This document shows, one piece after another, positions 53,620 through 62,757 of a stretch of 64,000 nt of DNA. The position numbers and the translations under genes are program-made. The notes under the pieces were generated by a model that saw only the letters and a program-made list of their open reading frames with translations, ran no database searches and was not told the DNA's origin. Numbering within the stretch: the stretch's first letter is position 1; each line of letters begins with the position of its first letter. This DNA is from Deinococcus detaillensis. GTDB taxonomy: Bacteria; Deinococcota; Deinococci; Deinococcales; Deinococcaceae. The stretch spans positions 62,001 through 126,000 of the forward strand of contig NZ_VKDB01000002.1 in assembly GCF_007280555.1 (NCBI RefSeq). Reading direction: 5' to 3'.

Positions 53620-54696
53620 ATGACGGCACTTGACGCAGTGGTGATCGGTGCGGGCGCGGCAGGTTTGGCGGCGGCTTATGGTGTGCAGCGGCGTGGCCTC
53701 CGCTTTGTAGTGTTGGAAGCGGGCCAAGCGGCGACGGGAGCTTGGCCCGCTTATTACGACAGCCTCAAGCTGTTCACGCCTGCTCGGCACTCGGCCTTGC
53801 CCGGATTGCCATTTTCCGGCTCGCCGCAGCGTTATCCGGGCCGCGACGAGATGAGCGCTTATCTGCAAGCCTACGCCGCTTATTTTGCCTTTCCCGTGGA
53901 ATTCGGAGCAGATGTAGCGAAAGTGCAAAAGCGTGGCCGACTGTTCAGCGTTACTGCGCGTGATTGCCGAGAATGGACAGCCCGCGCGGTGGTCTGCGCC
54001 TCAGGCACTTTCCAGCGTCCCTATCAACCCGATCTGCCCAACATGCAGCAGTACAGGGGGCGTCTGCTGCACTCAGCCAAGTACACCGCGCCCCAGCCGT
54101 TCGCAGGACAGCGGGTCATCGTGGTGGGGGCAGGCAATTCTGCGGCCCAGATCGCTGCTGAGCTCGGCCGAGTGGCGCGGGTGACTTTGGCCGTGCGCCG
54201 CCCGCCACGCCTTTTTCCGCAACGTCCTTTTGGCGTCGATCTCATCGATTGGTTGGCTCTCAGCGGGATTGAGCGCTTGCCGCTCGGCGCGTTCGGGCGG
54301 GTGCCGGACGCTCAGCCGGTGATCGCCGTACCCCACTTGCGCTCTGCTCTGCAAAGGGGCAACCCTGATCTTCAGCCGATGTTCAAGGACTTCACCTCCA
54401 GCGGGGTACGCTGGCAAAATGGACAGGTCGAACCGGTGAACACGGTTATTTTTGCCACCGGCTACGCTTGGAACGGCGCTTATCTTCCGCCTGAAGCAGT
54501 TGATCCGCTTGGTGAGCCTCGGCAGCGGCTGGGCGTGAGCAGCGTTTTGGCGGGCTTATATTTCACCGGTTTGCCCGGCCAGCGCAGTATTGCGTCCGGC
54601 ACCATCCGGGCGGCTGGCCCCGACGCGGAGTACGTCGCCGCGCACCTGAGTCAATATCTGGAGGAAGATTGTGCCACCTATTCTGCGACGACCTAA
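53620..54696 (+). CDS. Flavin-containing monooxygenase-like protein (CzcO type)
   Basis: A 358-residue FAD/NAD(P) protein with VVIGAGAAGLAAAYGVQRRG at the N-terminus, the flavin-monooxygenase fingerprint in YRGRLLHSAKY, the second nucleotide fold VIVVGAGNSAAQIAAELG, and the ATGYAWN motif near the end. The substrate is unknown; relatives include putative monooxygenases and thioredoxin-reductase-like proteins. It starts six bases after the upstream flavoprotein and its 3' end overlaps the next gene by 26 bases, so the three form one operon. Confidence 0.88.
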   Translation: MTALDAVVIGAGAAGLAAAYGVQRRGLRFVVLEAGQAATGAWPAYYDSLKLFTPARHSALPGLPFSGSPQRYPGRDEMSAYLQAYAAYFAFPVEFGADVAKVQKRGRLFSVTARDCREWTARAVVCASGTFQRPYQPDLPNMQQYRGRLLHSAKYTAPQPFAGQRVIVVGAGNSAAQIAAELGRVARVTLAVRRPPRLFPQRPFGVDLIDWLALSGIERLPLGAFGRVPDAQPVIAVPHLRSALQRGNPDLQPMFKDFTSSGVRWQNGQVEPVNTVIFATGYAWNGAYLPPEAVDPLGEPRQRLGVSSVLAGLYFTGLPGQRSIASGTIRAAGPDAEYVAAHLSQYLEEDCATYSATT

Positions 54697-55429
54697 CCGT
54701 TTGACCACTGCTTTTTTAATCTTCGTGCTGAGTGGGCCGCTGAGCCCCGCCGCCCCACTGGACGACGCCCTCAACGCTTTGATGGGCGGCAAAGTAGACG
54801 CCACCGTGAATATGCTGAAAGACAACACCGACGCGCCCTCATTGGTGGTGCTGGCCCGCGCTTATGTGGGGCAGTCGCTGTTTGTGGGCAGCATGACCGC
54901 CAAGAAAAAATTGTATGAATTGTCGGAAGCGGCGGCCCGAAGAGCGGTAACGGCTGATCCCAGAAACGCCGAAGCCAAAACGGAACTGGCTTACGCCCTG
55001 GGTTTGCGACTTCAGGGTGCAGGAATCGTGGAAGCCACCCGCACAGGACTGGAAGTCAAGCGCCTCTTCGACGACGCGGTGAAGCTCGATCCCAACACGG
55101 CGCGGGCCTGGGTGGGTCTGGGCACCTGGAACGTGCAGGCGCTATCGCTCGGTTCGCTGGTGCGCTTTGCCACCGGAGCCAGCGAGGCGGACATGCGTCA
55201 AGATCACCGCAAAGCCATCCAACTCCAGCCCAACGAAGTGTTTTTTCGGCTGAGTTACGCCGATAGCTTGCTGCTGTTGGCCAAAAATGACAACCGCCGC
55301 GCCGCTGACCTGAAACAAGAAGCGAGGAGCATTTTACAAGCGGCCCTGAACCTCACGCCGCAGACGTATTGGCAGCGCTACGACCAGGATGCAGTGCGCC
55401 AGCGGCTCAAATCGTTGGGCGGCAGCTGA
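54671..55429 (+). CDS. TPR-like exported protein
   Basis: A 252-residue protein with an N-terminal signal-type segment (residues 10-28, LTTAFLIFVLSGPLSPAAP) and helical repeats spaced like tetratricopeptides (AEAKTELAYALG, TARAWVGLGTWN, EVFFRLSYADSLLLLA). The GTG at 54671 has GGAGGA eight bases before it and overlaps the monooxygenase gene by 26 bases. It is probably periplasmic or surface-exposed and binds protein. No enzymatic role is visible. A terminator follows. Confidence 0.75.
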   Translation: MPPILRRPNRLTTAFLIFVLSGPLSPAAPLDDALNALMGGKVDATVNMLKDNTDAPSLVVLARAYVGQSLFVGSMTAKKKLYELSEAAARRAVTADPRNAEAKTELAYALGLRLQGAGIVEATRTGLEVKRLFDDAVKLDPNTARAWVGLGTWNVQALSLGSLVRFATGASEADMRQDHRKAIQLQPNEVFFRLSYADSLLLLAKNDNRRAADLKQEARSILQAALNLTPQTYWQRYDQDAVRQRLKSLGGS

Positions 55430-55515
55430 GCTCCGCAAAGTCGTCTGCCGCTCTCCAATTCCTACTTTGCAGTAGGGAAGAGGCAATGAAGTCTTTTCAC
55501 GGCGTGCAAAATTAG

Positions 55516-55550
55516 AAAAAGGGAAGCCGTGAAAGTGGCTTCCCTTTTTT
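55516..55550. terminator. Bidirectional rho-independent terminator
   Basis: AAAAAGGGAAGCC (55516-55528) pairs with GGCTTCCCTTTTT (55537-55549) around an eight-base loop. It has a T-run on each strand, so it can serve both the TPR-like gene and the convergent MFS gene. Confidence 0.9.
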
Positions 55551-55565
55551 CTCCTGAGCTTCGGC

Positions 55566-57050
55566 TCAGTCTGCGGCCTGCGAAGTCGCCGCCAATCGGT
55601 TCTGGGCCGGAACCACCAAAGACAGCACGGTGGCGAGAGCGCTTAGCGCAGCCAAGAGCCAGAAAGCCAATTTCAACCCGTCAATAAATGGAGTTAGGGT
55701 GGCAGCCGGCAAATTGCTGCTCAGGCCGCTGAAGACTTTGAGCATCACGTCTCTGGGCACTTCGCTCACCACGATGCTGAGGGTAAAGATGATGGCGATG
55801 ACGCCGCCCACACTCATCAGTAAGCTGCGCACGCCCGCTGCCACGCCGCGCCGGTCAGGAGCCACGCTGCCCATGATCAAGCTGGAATTGGGCGAGTTGA
55901 AGAGGCCGTTGCCCACGCCTGCCAGCAGCATCAGAGCGGCGATCAGCCAGTACGGAGTGGTGAGGCTCAGCACTTCGGCGAGCCCCGCCAGCGCCAGCGT
56001 GCCCAGCACTAAGCCCCAGCGAATCAGGATGCGCGGATCCATTTTGTCGGCGAGGCGTCCGGCAATCGGCGAGGCCACCAGCAGTCCCACTGCCACCGGC
56101 CCCAGCATAATGCCCGCCAGCACGGCGTCAATACCTTTTGCGCCCTGAAAGTAAAACACGAACAGAAAGGTCAGCGCCATCCGCGCCACGGCATTCAGAA
56201 AGACGGTGGCATTGTTGAGTGAGAAAGCGGCGTCTTTGAAGAGATGCAAGTCCAGCATCGGCGCTTTGACTTTGCCTTCGATGACCACGAACAGGGCTAG
56301 AGCTGCCAGACCGACCAAGATGTACGGCAGCACACCGCCCCACGACTGAATGCCGCCTTCCGAGAGGCCGATCATCAGCAGCGCAAAGCCTGCCGCGTAG
56401 GTGAGGTTGCCCCACACGTCGAAGCGGTCTTTGCGGTCCTGCTTGGTCGCCAGATCGCGCAGGGTAAAGGCCGCCCACAGCGTACCGATGATGCCCAGCG
56501 GTACGTTGAACCAAAAGACCCACTGCCAACCAAAAGCGGTCAGCGCTCCGCCGACAATCGGCCCCAAAATCGCGCCAACGGCCACCATCATCTGATTGGT
56601 GCCGATGGCAAAGCCGAGTTCTTCACGCGGAAAGGCGTCGGTGACGATGGCGCTGGAATTGGCGATCAGAAAAGCTCCACCGACGCCTTGGAGGGCACGC
56701 AGCGCGATCAGCAGCGGCACGTTTGAAGTAAAGCCCGCCAGCAAGGAAGTCAGGGTAAAGACCCCGAAGCCCAGCACGTACAGCTTTTTGCGCCCCACCA
56801 TGTCCGACATCCGGCCCACGTTCAGCACAAATACAGTCTGGGTGACGTTGTAGGCCAGCAGAATCCAGATCAAGTTGAGCAGCGTGGTGTGAAGGTCGCG
56901 CAGCAAGGTCGGCAGGGCAATAATCAGCGTGCCGGAGTTCATGGACGCCATCAGTGCGCCGAGGCTGGTGACGCTCAGCGCCAGCCATTTATAGGAAAAC
57001 TTGTCGTGCAACGTGGCTTTTTTGACTTGATTGGGTTGGAGCTGACTCAT
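55566..57050 (-). CDS. MFS drug exporter, DHA2 (14-helix) type
   Basis: A 494-residue efflux protein with about 14 membrane segments. Motif A is seen as LNVGRMSDMVGRKKLYVLG and the exporter motif C region as GTNQMMVAVGAILGPIVGG; SLGALMASMNSGTLIIALP begins the first helix. It should use the proton gradient to expel a drug or a cell metabolite. The start at 57050 overlaps the stop of the MarR regulator as ATGA, so the regulator and pump are one operon, a classic autorepressed arrangement. Confidence 0.9.
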   Translation of the reverse strand: MSQLQPNQVKKATLHDKFSYKWLALSVTSLGALMASMNSGTLIIALPTLLRDLHTTLLNLIWILLAYNVTQTVFVLNVGRMSDMVGRKKLYVLGFGVFTLTSLLAGFTSNVPLLIALRALQGVGGAFLIANSSAIVTDAFPREELGFAIGTNQMMVAVGAILGPIVGGALTAFGWQWVFWFNVPLGIIGTLWAAFTLRDLATKQDRKDRFDVWGNLTYAAGFALLMIGLSEGGIQSWGGVLPYILVGLAALALFVVIEGKVKAPMLDLHLFKDAAFSLNNATVFLNAVARMALTFLFVFYFQGAKGIDAVLAGIMLGPVAVGLLVASPIAGRLADKMDPRILIRWGLVLGTLALAGLAEVLSLTTPYWLIAALMLLAGVGNGLFNSPNSSLIMGSVAPDRRGVAAGVRSLLMSVGGVIAIIFTLSIVVSEVPRDVMLKVFSGLSSNLPAATLTPFIDGLKLAFWLLAALSALATVLSLVVPAQNRLAATSQAAD

Positions 57051-57556
57051 GTGCGGGCCTCTGCTGTGGTCTTTGCCGCGTTGGTCTCCGTCTGGCCCAG
57101 CAGGTGGCTTTCCAAACGCTCCAAGAGTGCTCGCATCTGGGCAGTGTCATCGGAGCTGAGCGGTGAGAACAGCTCACGCAGATGCGCGTGGAGCGCAGGC
57201 ACCGCCTCTTGCATCAGGTCTTCGCCTAAGGGGGTGATGCACACCTGCAAGCTGCGGCGGTCTTGCTCGCCGCGCTCACGGGTCAGCAGGCCTTCTTGCT
57301 CCAAGCGGTCGAGAATGCCGGTCAGGTTGCCGGGGGTGACGCCCAGCCGCTCGGCCAGTTCGCTGGCGCTGAGTGGAGTGGCCGCGCCAACTTGGCGCAA
57401 CTGGCGCAGCACCCGGTACTGCGGCGCGGTGAGGCCCAGCGCCGTGACTTTGCCGGTCACATTGCGGCTGAGAATGGTATAGACCCGGTCGAGCGTAACC
57501 CACAACTGCACTTCAGGCGGACGCGACAGGGGAGAGGGCAGCGGAGAAGAATTCAT
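57047..57556 (-). CDS. MarR-family transcriptional regulator
   Basis: A 169-residue MarR protein with a winged helix (ATPLSASELAERLGVTPGNL, then ILDRLEQEGLLTRERGEQDRR cut at its wing) and flanking dimerisation helices. It likely represses itself and the MFS pump until a drug or phenolic ligand binds. TATACT lies six bases before the ATG at 57556, a leaderless-type promoter within an A/T-rich stretch. Confidence 0.9.
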   Translation of the reverse strand: MNSSPLPSPLSRPPEVQLWVTLDRVYTILSRNVTGKVTALGLTAPQYRVLRQLRQVGAATPLSASELAERLGVTPGNLTGILDRLEQEGLLTRERGEQDRRSLQVCITPLGEDLMQEAVPALHAHLRELFSPLSSDDTAQMRALLERLESHLLGQTETNAAKTTAEART

Positions 57557-57562
57557 GCCAAA

Positions 57563-57600
57563 AGTATAAACCTAAATTATATAGACTTAAAGTATCTGTG
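57563..57600 (-). promoter_or_regulatory. marR-MFS promoter region
   Basis: On the minus strand TATACT (57568-57563) lies six bases upstream of the MarR ATG, with TTTAAG 17 bases further upstream as a weak -35. The intervening A/T-rich sequence is a likely MarR operator, though no perfect palindrome is seen. Confidence 0.5.
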
Positions 57601-57638
57601 CGTCAAGCGGTAACAATTGAGCGGTACGGAGGTGATTC

Positions 57639-58217
57639 TTATTTGGACTGTCTGGTTCCGGCGATGCCCGCCACGATAAAGCTGCTTAGCACGTCTGGGA
57701 GGTCATCGTCGGCCACCCCTGCCGTGTCCTCAGTCTGCATGACGCGCTCGTAGGCGAGACTGGTCAGCAAGTTGAGAATAATCGGCAGCAAGTGAGGGCG
57801 GCGGCGCACGGCGGGCAACTCGTGCAAATTCAGCCGCGACTCGATGGCCTGCAAAAAGGTGCGGCGGCAGCGGCGAAACAGCGGCCCGCCGCCGCTATTG
57901 AGCAGTAAGAGGAGTTCGCGTTCTTGCAGCAGCAACCGGAAGAGCGCCGCATACGGCACCACGCCCGATTCCGGCACCAGCGGCGAGAGGCGCTCGGGGA
58001 ATTTTTCCAGCTTGGCTTCAAACAGCGACTCCAACATCGCCTCGGTGGACGCAAAGTAACTGTAGATGGTGGGACGCGAGACATGCAGTTCGGCGGCGAT
58101 ATCGGCCATGCCCACCGCTTCAAAACCGCGCTGAGTAAAAAGCGTCGCCGCGATGTCTAAAATTTGCTCACGGCGCGTCTGCGCGTTGAGACGGCGGGCC
58201 AACACAACGTCAGTCAT
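57639..58217 (-). CDS. TetR-family transcriptional regulator
   Basis: A 192-residue TetR protein. The N-terminal helix-turn-helix reads ILDIAATLFTQRGFEAVGMADIAAELHVSRPTIYSYF in its two halves (about residues 15-52), followed by a variable ligand domain with AFERVMQTED-like helices. TAAACT lies seven bases before the ATG at 58217, so this start is preferred to the ATG at 58247. It diverges from the YhgE/Pip gene; the shared gap has an imperfect palindrome on that gene's -35 box. Confidence 0.87.
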   Translation of the reverse strand: MTDVVLARRLNAQTRREQILDIAATLFTQRGFEAVGMADIAAELHVSRPTIYSYFASTEAMLESLFEAKLEKFPERLSPLVPESGVVPYAALFRLLLQERELLLLLNSGGGPLFRRCRRTFLQAIESRLNLHELPAVRRRPHLLPIILNLLTSLAYERVMQTEDTAGVADDDLPDVLSSFIVAGIAGTRQSK

Positions 58218-58255
58218 AGTGGGGAGTTTAGCAAAAAACCTTAACATGGCGTCAC

Positions 58256-58284
58256 TTGACAGATCGTCAGTAAATGCCCATACT
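58256..58284 (+). promoter_or_regulatory. Promoter of the YhgE/Pip gene with overlapping operator
   Basis: TTGACA (58256-58261) and CATACT (58279-58284) are 17 bases apart. TGACAGATCGTCA (58257-58269) is an interrupted palindrome with four-base arms (TGAC/GTCA) covering the -35 box. It would suit the divergent TetR protein as repressor. Confidence 0.55.
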
Positions 58285-58367
58285 CGGAACTTGTACTGAG
58301 TCTAATATTTTGGACTTATCTCTCACTGTTTTTCTCAACTCGCCGTTCTGCTCAAGGAGTGCCGCTT

Positions 58368-60812
58368 ATGCCGCTCATCAACGATTACAAGATTTTAACA
58401 CCCGCCGAGCGCAGCCTGTGGCGGCAGCCCATGATGTGGCTCTCGGCGGGGGCGATTGCCTTGGTGCCGCTGCTCTACGCCACCATCTATTTGGACAGTT
58501 CGCTTGATCCTTACGGCAATTTGTCTGAGCTGCCGGTGGCTTTGGTCAACGTGGACGCCGGAACGGCCGTGCGAGGTGAGCAGCGCAACATTGGGACCGA
58601 GACGGTCAAAACCCTCAAAAAAGACCAGCGGTTCAATTACCTGAGCTATAGCAGTGTCGCCGACGCCGAAGACGCCGTGCAGCGCGGCGAGGCTTACTTC
58701 GCGCTGAGCTTTCCCAAAGATTTTAGTCAAAAAGCTCTGGGCGCAGACAGCTCTCAGCACGGCCTGATCAATTTTTACATTTCGGAGGGCGGCAGCTATT
58801 TTGCCAGTCGGGTGGCCAAGACCTTTTCTGCCAGCCTCACCGACACCCTCAATGCCAAACTCGGCCAAAACCGCTGGAAGGCCGTGCAAACTTCGCTCGG
58901 TGAAGTGCAGCGCGGGTTTGCCGACATCCGCACGGCCACCGGCAAGCTGCAAAGCGGCGCGGCCAGCTTGGCAAGCGGCACCGCCTCGCTGAGCAGCGGA
59001 GCCGCCACCCTGCAAACCGGAGCGCGTCAGGCGGCGCAGGGCGCTCAGCAACTCACGGTAGGGGCCAAGACCCTTTCCGGTGGCGTGAGTAAGCTTACAG
59101 GAGGCAGCGGCCAGCTTTCCAGCGCTGTGCGGCAACTGGAAGCGGCTGCACCGGGTCAAAAGGAACTCGCACCCCTTCAGCAAGGAGCCGCGAACCTCAG
59201 CGGCGCGGCGGGCCAACTCGCGGGCGGCCTGGGGCAGCTCAGCGGCGGAGCGGCGCGGCTCTCAGCGGGAGCCAGCTCAGCGGACGCGGGCGCGGCGCAA
59301 CTGAGCAAGGGCAGCGGGCAACTCGCTGCGCAGTTGCCGCAGCTTCAAAGCGGCTTGGGGCAGCTCACGGCGGCGGCCAATCAGCTTTCAGCCGGAGCCA
59401 ACACCGCTAATCAAGCCGCGCAGCAAGTCGCGGCGGGCAGTGGGCAACTCGCCCAGCAGCTTCCGGCGTTGGCGAGCGGTATCGTCTCGGCCCAGCAAGG
59501 CGCTGGGCAAGTCGGAGTGACTCCACTGGCCCAAGCGCTCGGCAAGCTCGGCGTGGGTGCGCAGCAAGCGGCGGGCGGAGCCAAGTCGCTCAGCGCTGGG
59601 GCCACACAACTAGCCGCAGGTACAGCTCAGTTGCAAAGCGGCAGCCAGACACTCGCCAGCAAACTTGGTGAAGCTGAGAAAGCCAGCAGCGCCGCCGTCA
59701 AGGGTGCGTCGCAGATCAGCGCGGGCGCGGCCAAACTGCAAAGCGGAACAGCTAGTCTCAGCAGCGGCGCGGCAACCTTAGCCCAAAAAACCCAGCAAGC
59801 TGCCGAGGGAGCAGCGGCTCTCAGCGTGGGGGCCAGTAAGCTGCAAAGTGGCGTAGGACAACTTGTCGGCGGCAATCTCAAGCTAAAGAGCGCCCTCGGC
59901 CAAATCACCGCCAAGTTACCTGCCCAAGCCGACCTCACTCAGCTCAGCGGCGGCGCGGCGACGTTGGCTGAGAAAAGCGGTGAACTCGCTGCTGGCCTCA
60001 ACACTCTGAGCAGTGGAGCCACCAAACTCAGCAGCGGAGCAGAGCAAGCCAGCAGCGGGGCGGCCCAACTCAGCAGCGGCCTGAGTACCCTCTACAGCAA
60101 GGTGCCTGCCAAGATAGAGCAGCTCGGCGGCGATCCAGCGGGCCTGAGCCAAAGCGTGCTGCCCGTCATTAAGACGTTTGCGCCGGTCAGCAACAATGGC
60201 ACCGGATTCGCGCCGTACTTCATGGCGCTGAGCTTGTGGGTGGGCGTGACCCTGACCACTTTTATTTTCCCGTATCAGCAGCTTCCCCAAAGCGGGCGTG
60301 GCACCTCGCAGTTTGCCCGGATGCTGCGCAAGGCCAGTGTTCCGGCGCTGCTGGTGGTGATTCAGGCCCTGTTGGTGGTGCTGGGCGTGCATCTGCTGGG
60401 TGTGAGTTACCTGCACCCCGCCGAAGTTATATTCACGGCGGTGGCCTCCAGCTTGACGTTCCTCGTGATCGTGCTGGCTCTGATCTTTTTGCTGGGCGCG
60501 GCGGGTCGCCTCATCGCCCTGATCTTGTTGGTGCTGCAATTGGCGGCGTCGGGCGGCAGCTATCCGGTCGAACTCTCGCCGCGTTTCTTTCAGGTGATTC
60601 ACGATTACGTGCCGGTTACGCAAAGCGTCAATGCTTTTCGGCATGCCATTTCTGGGGCGTTTAAAGGCAGCTATCCAGTGTTCACGGCGGTGCTGTTGGG
60701 ACTGGCTGTCTTGGGCATTTTGCTGGGCCTACTGGGGCGGCGCAGGTGGGAGTTTGTGGCCGACAGCGACTTCAAGCCGCTGGTGTCGTCACCGATTCGG
60801 GCCAACGACTGA
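58368..60812 (+). CDS. YhgE/Pip-type giant membrane protein
   Basis: An 814-residue protein of the YhgE/Pip family (ABC-2-type permease C-terminus). One membrane helix at about residues 25-42 is followed by a YhgE N-domain (VALVNVDAGTAVRGEQ, EAYFALSFPKDF). Residues 180-590 form a very long extracellular region built of about 35 repeats of the type LxSGAxxLxxG. Five or more membrane helices end the protein (WVGVTLTTFIFP to GILLGLLGRRR). Members include the phage-infection protein and ESX/type VII-associated proteins. AAGGAG lies eight bases before the ATG. A divergent TetR regulator probably controls it. Confidence 0.88.
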   Translation: MPLINDYKILTPAERSLWRQPMMWLSAGAIALVPLLYATIYLDSSLDPYGNLSELPVALVNVDAGTAVRGEQRNIGTETVKTLKKDQRFNYLSYSSVADAEDAVQRGEAYFALSFPKDFSQKALGADSSQHGLINFYISEGGSYFASRVAKTFSASLTDTLNAKLGQNRWKAVQTSLGEVQRGFADIRTATGKLQSGAASLASGTASLSSGAATLQTGARQAAQGAQQLTVGAKTLSGGVSKLTGGSGQLSSAVRQLEAAAPGQKELAPLQQGAANLSGAAGQLAGGLGQLSGGAARLSAGASSADAGAAQLSKGSGQLAAQLPQLQSGLGQLTAAANQLSAGANTANQAAQQVAAGSGQLAQQLPALASGIVSAQQGAGQVGVTPLAQALGKLGVGAQQAAGGAKSLSAGATQLAAGTAQLQSGSQTLASKLGEAEKASSAAVKGASQISAGAAKLQSGTASLSSGAATLAQKTQQAAEGAAALSVGASKLQSGVGQLVGGNLKLKSALGQITAKLPAQADLTQLSGGAATLAEKSGELAAGLNTLSSGATKLSSGAEQASSGAAQLSSGLSTLYSKVPAKIEQLGGDPAGLSQSVLPVIKTFAPVSNNGTGFAPYFMALSLWVGVTLTTFIFPYQQLPQSGRGTSQFARMLRKASVPALLVVIQALLVVLGVHLLGVSYLHPAEVIFTAVASSLTFLVIVLALIFLLGAAGRLIALILLVLQLAASGGSYPVELSPRFFQVIHDYVPVTQSVNAFRHAISGAFKGSYPVFTAVLLGLAVLGILLGLLGRRRWEFVADSDFKPLVSSPIRAND

Positions 60813-60823
60813 CGACGGTGTTT

Positions 60824-60886
60824 GGGGAGCGAAGTCAAGCTGAGGAGCGGTGAGTATTCAGCTTGACTTCGCTCCCCCGTTTTTTA
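60824..60886. terminator. 20-bp perfect-stem terminator overlapping murQ
   Basis: Positions 60824-60843 and 60858-60877 are exact reverse complements over 20 bases with a 14-base loop. A run of six T follows on the plus strand (60880-60885), so it terminates the YhgE/Pip message. The right arm contains the murQ stop codon (60860-60858) and its last codons. Confidence 0.9.
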
Positions 60887-61799
60887 GCGCCCGCTTGGTG
60901 TGGCCCGCCGCTGCCTGCAACCGCTCCCGCGCTGCCTGAGCGTCCAGCCCCGTTTTGAGCATTACGATGGCCGTTTTGACGTGCATGGCCGAGGCAGTCA
61001 GGGCGCTCAAAGCTTCCGTTTCGCTCACGCCGGTGGCGTGCTGGGTGAGGCGCACGGCGCGGCGGCGCAGCTTGGCGTTGGTGGCCATCAGATCGACCAT
61101 CAAATTGCCGTAGACTTTGCCCAGCTGCACCATCAAGCTGCTGGAAAAGGTATTGAGGGCGATTTTCTGGGCGGTTCCAGCTTTGAGTCGAGTGCTGCCG
61201 CTGATGACTTCCGGGCCGGTGTCCAGCTCAATCGGGGCGTCTACTGCGCTCGCCAGTGGGCTGCCGGGGTTGTTGGTCACGCCGATGCTGAGCGCTCCGG
61301 CGCTGCGGGCCGCCCGCACGCAGGTCAGGACATACGGAGTGGTCCCGCTGGCCGCCAGTGCGATCAGCACATCATTGGGGCCGAGCTGCGCCGCCCGCAT
61401 ATCGGCTTCGGCCAACGCCTCGTCGTCTTCCGCGCCTTCCGCGGCCCTGAACATGGCGCTCTCGCCGCCTGCGATCAGCGTCACCAACCGCTCCGGCGGC
61501 CAAGAGAAGGTTGGCAGCAGTTCCACCCCGTCCAGCACGCCCAGCCGCCCCGAAGTGCCCGCGCCCACGTAAACCAAGCGCCCGCTGCCCGCCTGCAATC
61601 TGGCGTAGGCGAGGTCAACCGCCCGCGTGAGCTGCGCGGCGGCTTTTTGCACCGCCTGTGCGGCCCGCGCTTGGTCAGCGCTAAACGCCGCGATAAGTTG
61701 CTCAGTGTTGTATTCGTCGAGCTGGGCGTGTTGCTGGCTGGGCTGTTCGGTGCTGAGTTGCTCGGTACTGATCAGATCGGTGTTCGGAGGCGGCGTCAT
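60858..61799 (-). CDS. murQ: N-acetylmuramic acid 6-phosphate etherase
   Basis: A 313-residue SIS-domain lyase that removes lactate from MurNAc 6-phosphate to give GlcNAc 6-phosphate in cell-wall recycling. The SIS motif GSGRLVYVGAGTSGRLGVLD, the family segments AGGESAMFRAAEGAEDD and GSTRLKAGTAQKIALN, and the normal length support the call. A C-terminal three-helix segment closes the protein. The ATG overlaps the stop of the kinase gene as ATGA. No phosphotransferase gene is near, so the phosphate may come from the adjacent kinase. Confidence 0.93.
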   Translation of the reverse strand: MTPPPNTDLISTEQLSTEQPSQQHAQLDEYNTEQLIAAFSADQARAAQAVQKAAAQLTRAVDLAYARLQAGSGRLVYVGAGTSGRLGVLDGVELLPTFSWPPERLVTLIAGGESAMFRAAEGAEDDEALAEADMRAAQLGPNDVLIALAASGTTPYVLTCVRAARSAGALSIGVTNNPGSPLASAVDAPIELDTGPEVISGSTRLKAGTAQKIALNTFSSSLMVQLGKVYGNLMVDLMATNAKLRRRAVRLTQHATGVSETEALSALTASAMHVKTAIVMLKTGLDAQAARERLQAAAGHTKRALKNGGAKSS

Positions 61800-62707
61800 G
61801 GCTGAACTCCTTGCAAAGAGGGAGCAAAAAGCCCCAAGGAGCGGGCCAGCGCCGGGCCGCCCAACAGGGGAGAGATGCTGGGCACGAGCTGAAGTTGAGC
61901 GCCGACGTGATTGACAAAAGCCCGTTTGACCAGCGGATTGAAGGCCCCACCCGCCGCCGCGACCTCATCATTGCCGACCTGCCTACTGACGATCCTGCCC
62001 AGCCGCGCCAATTCCTCTCCAGCTCGGCGCTGAATGGCTTGGGCCTCGGGGTCATTTCCCAAGGCTGCTGCATACACGGCGGGCGCAAGGCGGGCGACGG
62101 CGGCGCGGCCTCCCGCGTAGACATGAGCGCGGATGTCGGGCCAGTGCTGGCTGCCGATGGCCGCGTACAGCGCCGCCGCTAGCGGACCTTCTGGCTGCCC
62201 TTCGTCGGCTTGGCGCAGTGCCACCTTAAGCCCTTGCCGCCCTTGCCAAAAGGCTCCGCCCGCGTCGTCAATCAAAAAGCCGTGCCCGCCCGCCCGAATG
62301 ACGTCTTCCCGCGCCGTGCGGTGATAAGCCATGCTGCCGGTTCCGGCATAAACCAGCGTGCCGGAACTCGCAGCAAAGTGCGCCGAGTAAGCCAGGTGAA
62401 GATCATCGGTGACGTAAATAGCGGCAGGTGGCAGGCCAAACGTTCGGCTGAGCAGCTCAGCAATCATTGGGGCGTACTCGCCTTGCAAACCCGTCACTCC
62501 AGCGACGAGTGCGGCGGGTTGACTCTGAACCTCGGCGCGAATACCTGCCAGTCCCTCGACCATCTGTTGCCGCGCTTCCGGCGTGTAGAGGTGGCCGGAA
62601 AGGGGGACGGCTTTGCCCTCAGCTAGGAACTCCTCGCCTGCGTAGAGCGCCCATTTGCTGCTGCTGGCCCCCAAGTCGAGGCTGAGCAGTGTCGGGGGGC
62701 CACTCAC
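61796..62707 (-). CDS. BadF/GlcNAc-kinase-type amino-sugar kinase
   Basis: A 303-residue ASKHA-fold kinase of the BadF/BcrA type. The phosphate loop is LSLDLGASSSKWALY, the second phosphate region VYAGTGSMAYHRTAR, and DDAGGAFWQGRQGL carries the sugar-binding loop. Such kinases phosphorylate N-acetylglucosamine or N-acetylmuramic acid. Coupling to murQ makes MurNAc or anhydro-MurNAc the likely substrate (AnmK/MurK function in a different fold). The GTG at 62707 is the start; its ribosome site is weak. A palindrome at 62758 probably controls the operon. Confidence 0.83.
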   Translation of the reverse strand: MSGPPTLLSLDLGASSSKWALYAGEEFLAEGKAVPLSGHLYTPEARQQMVEGLAGIRAEVQSQPAALVAGVTGLQGEYAPMIAELLSRTFGLPPAAIYVTDDLHLAYSAHFAASSGTLVYAGTGSMAYHRTAREDVIRAGGHGFLIDDAGGAFWQGRQGLKVALRQADEGQPEGPLAAALYAAIGSQHWPDIRAHVYAGGRAAVARLAPAVYAAALGNDPEAQAIQRRAGEELARLGRIVSRQVGNDEVAAAGGAFNPLVKRAFVNHVGAQLQLVPSISPLLGGPALARSLGLFAPSLQGVQP

Positions 62708-62757
62708 GCGGCGGCCTGCTTTGAAGCTAGATTAAACAGAGCAAAGTGGTATTTGAT

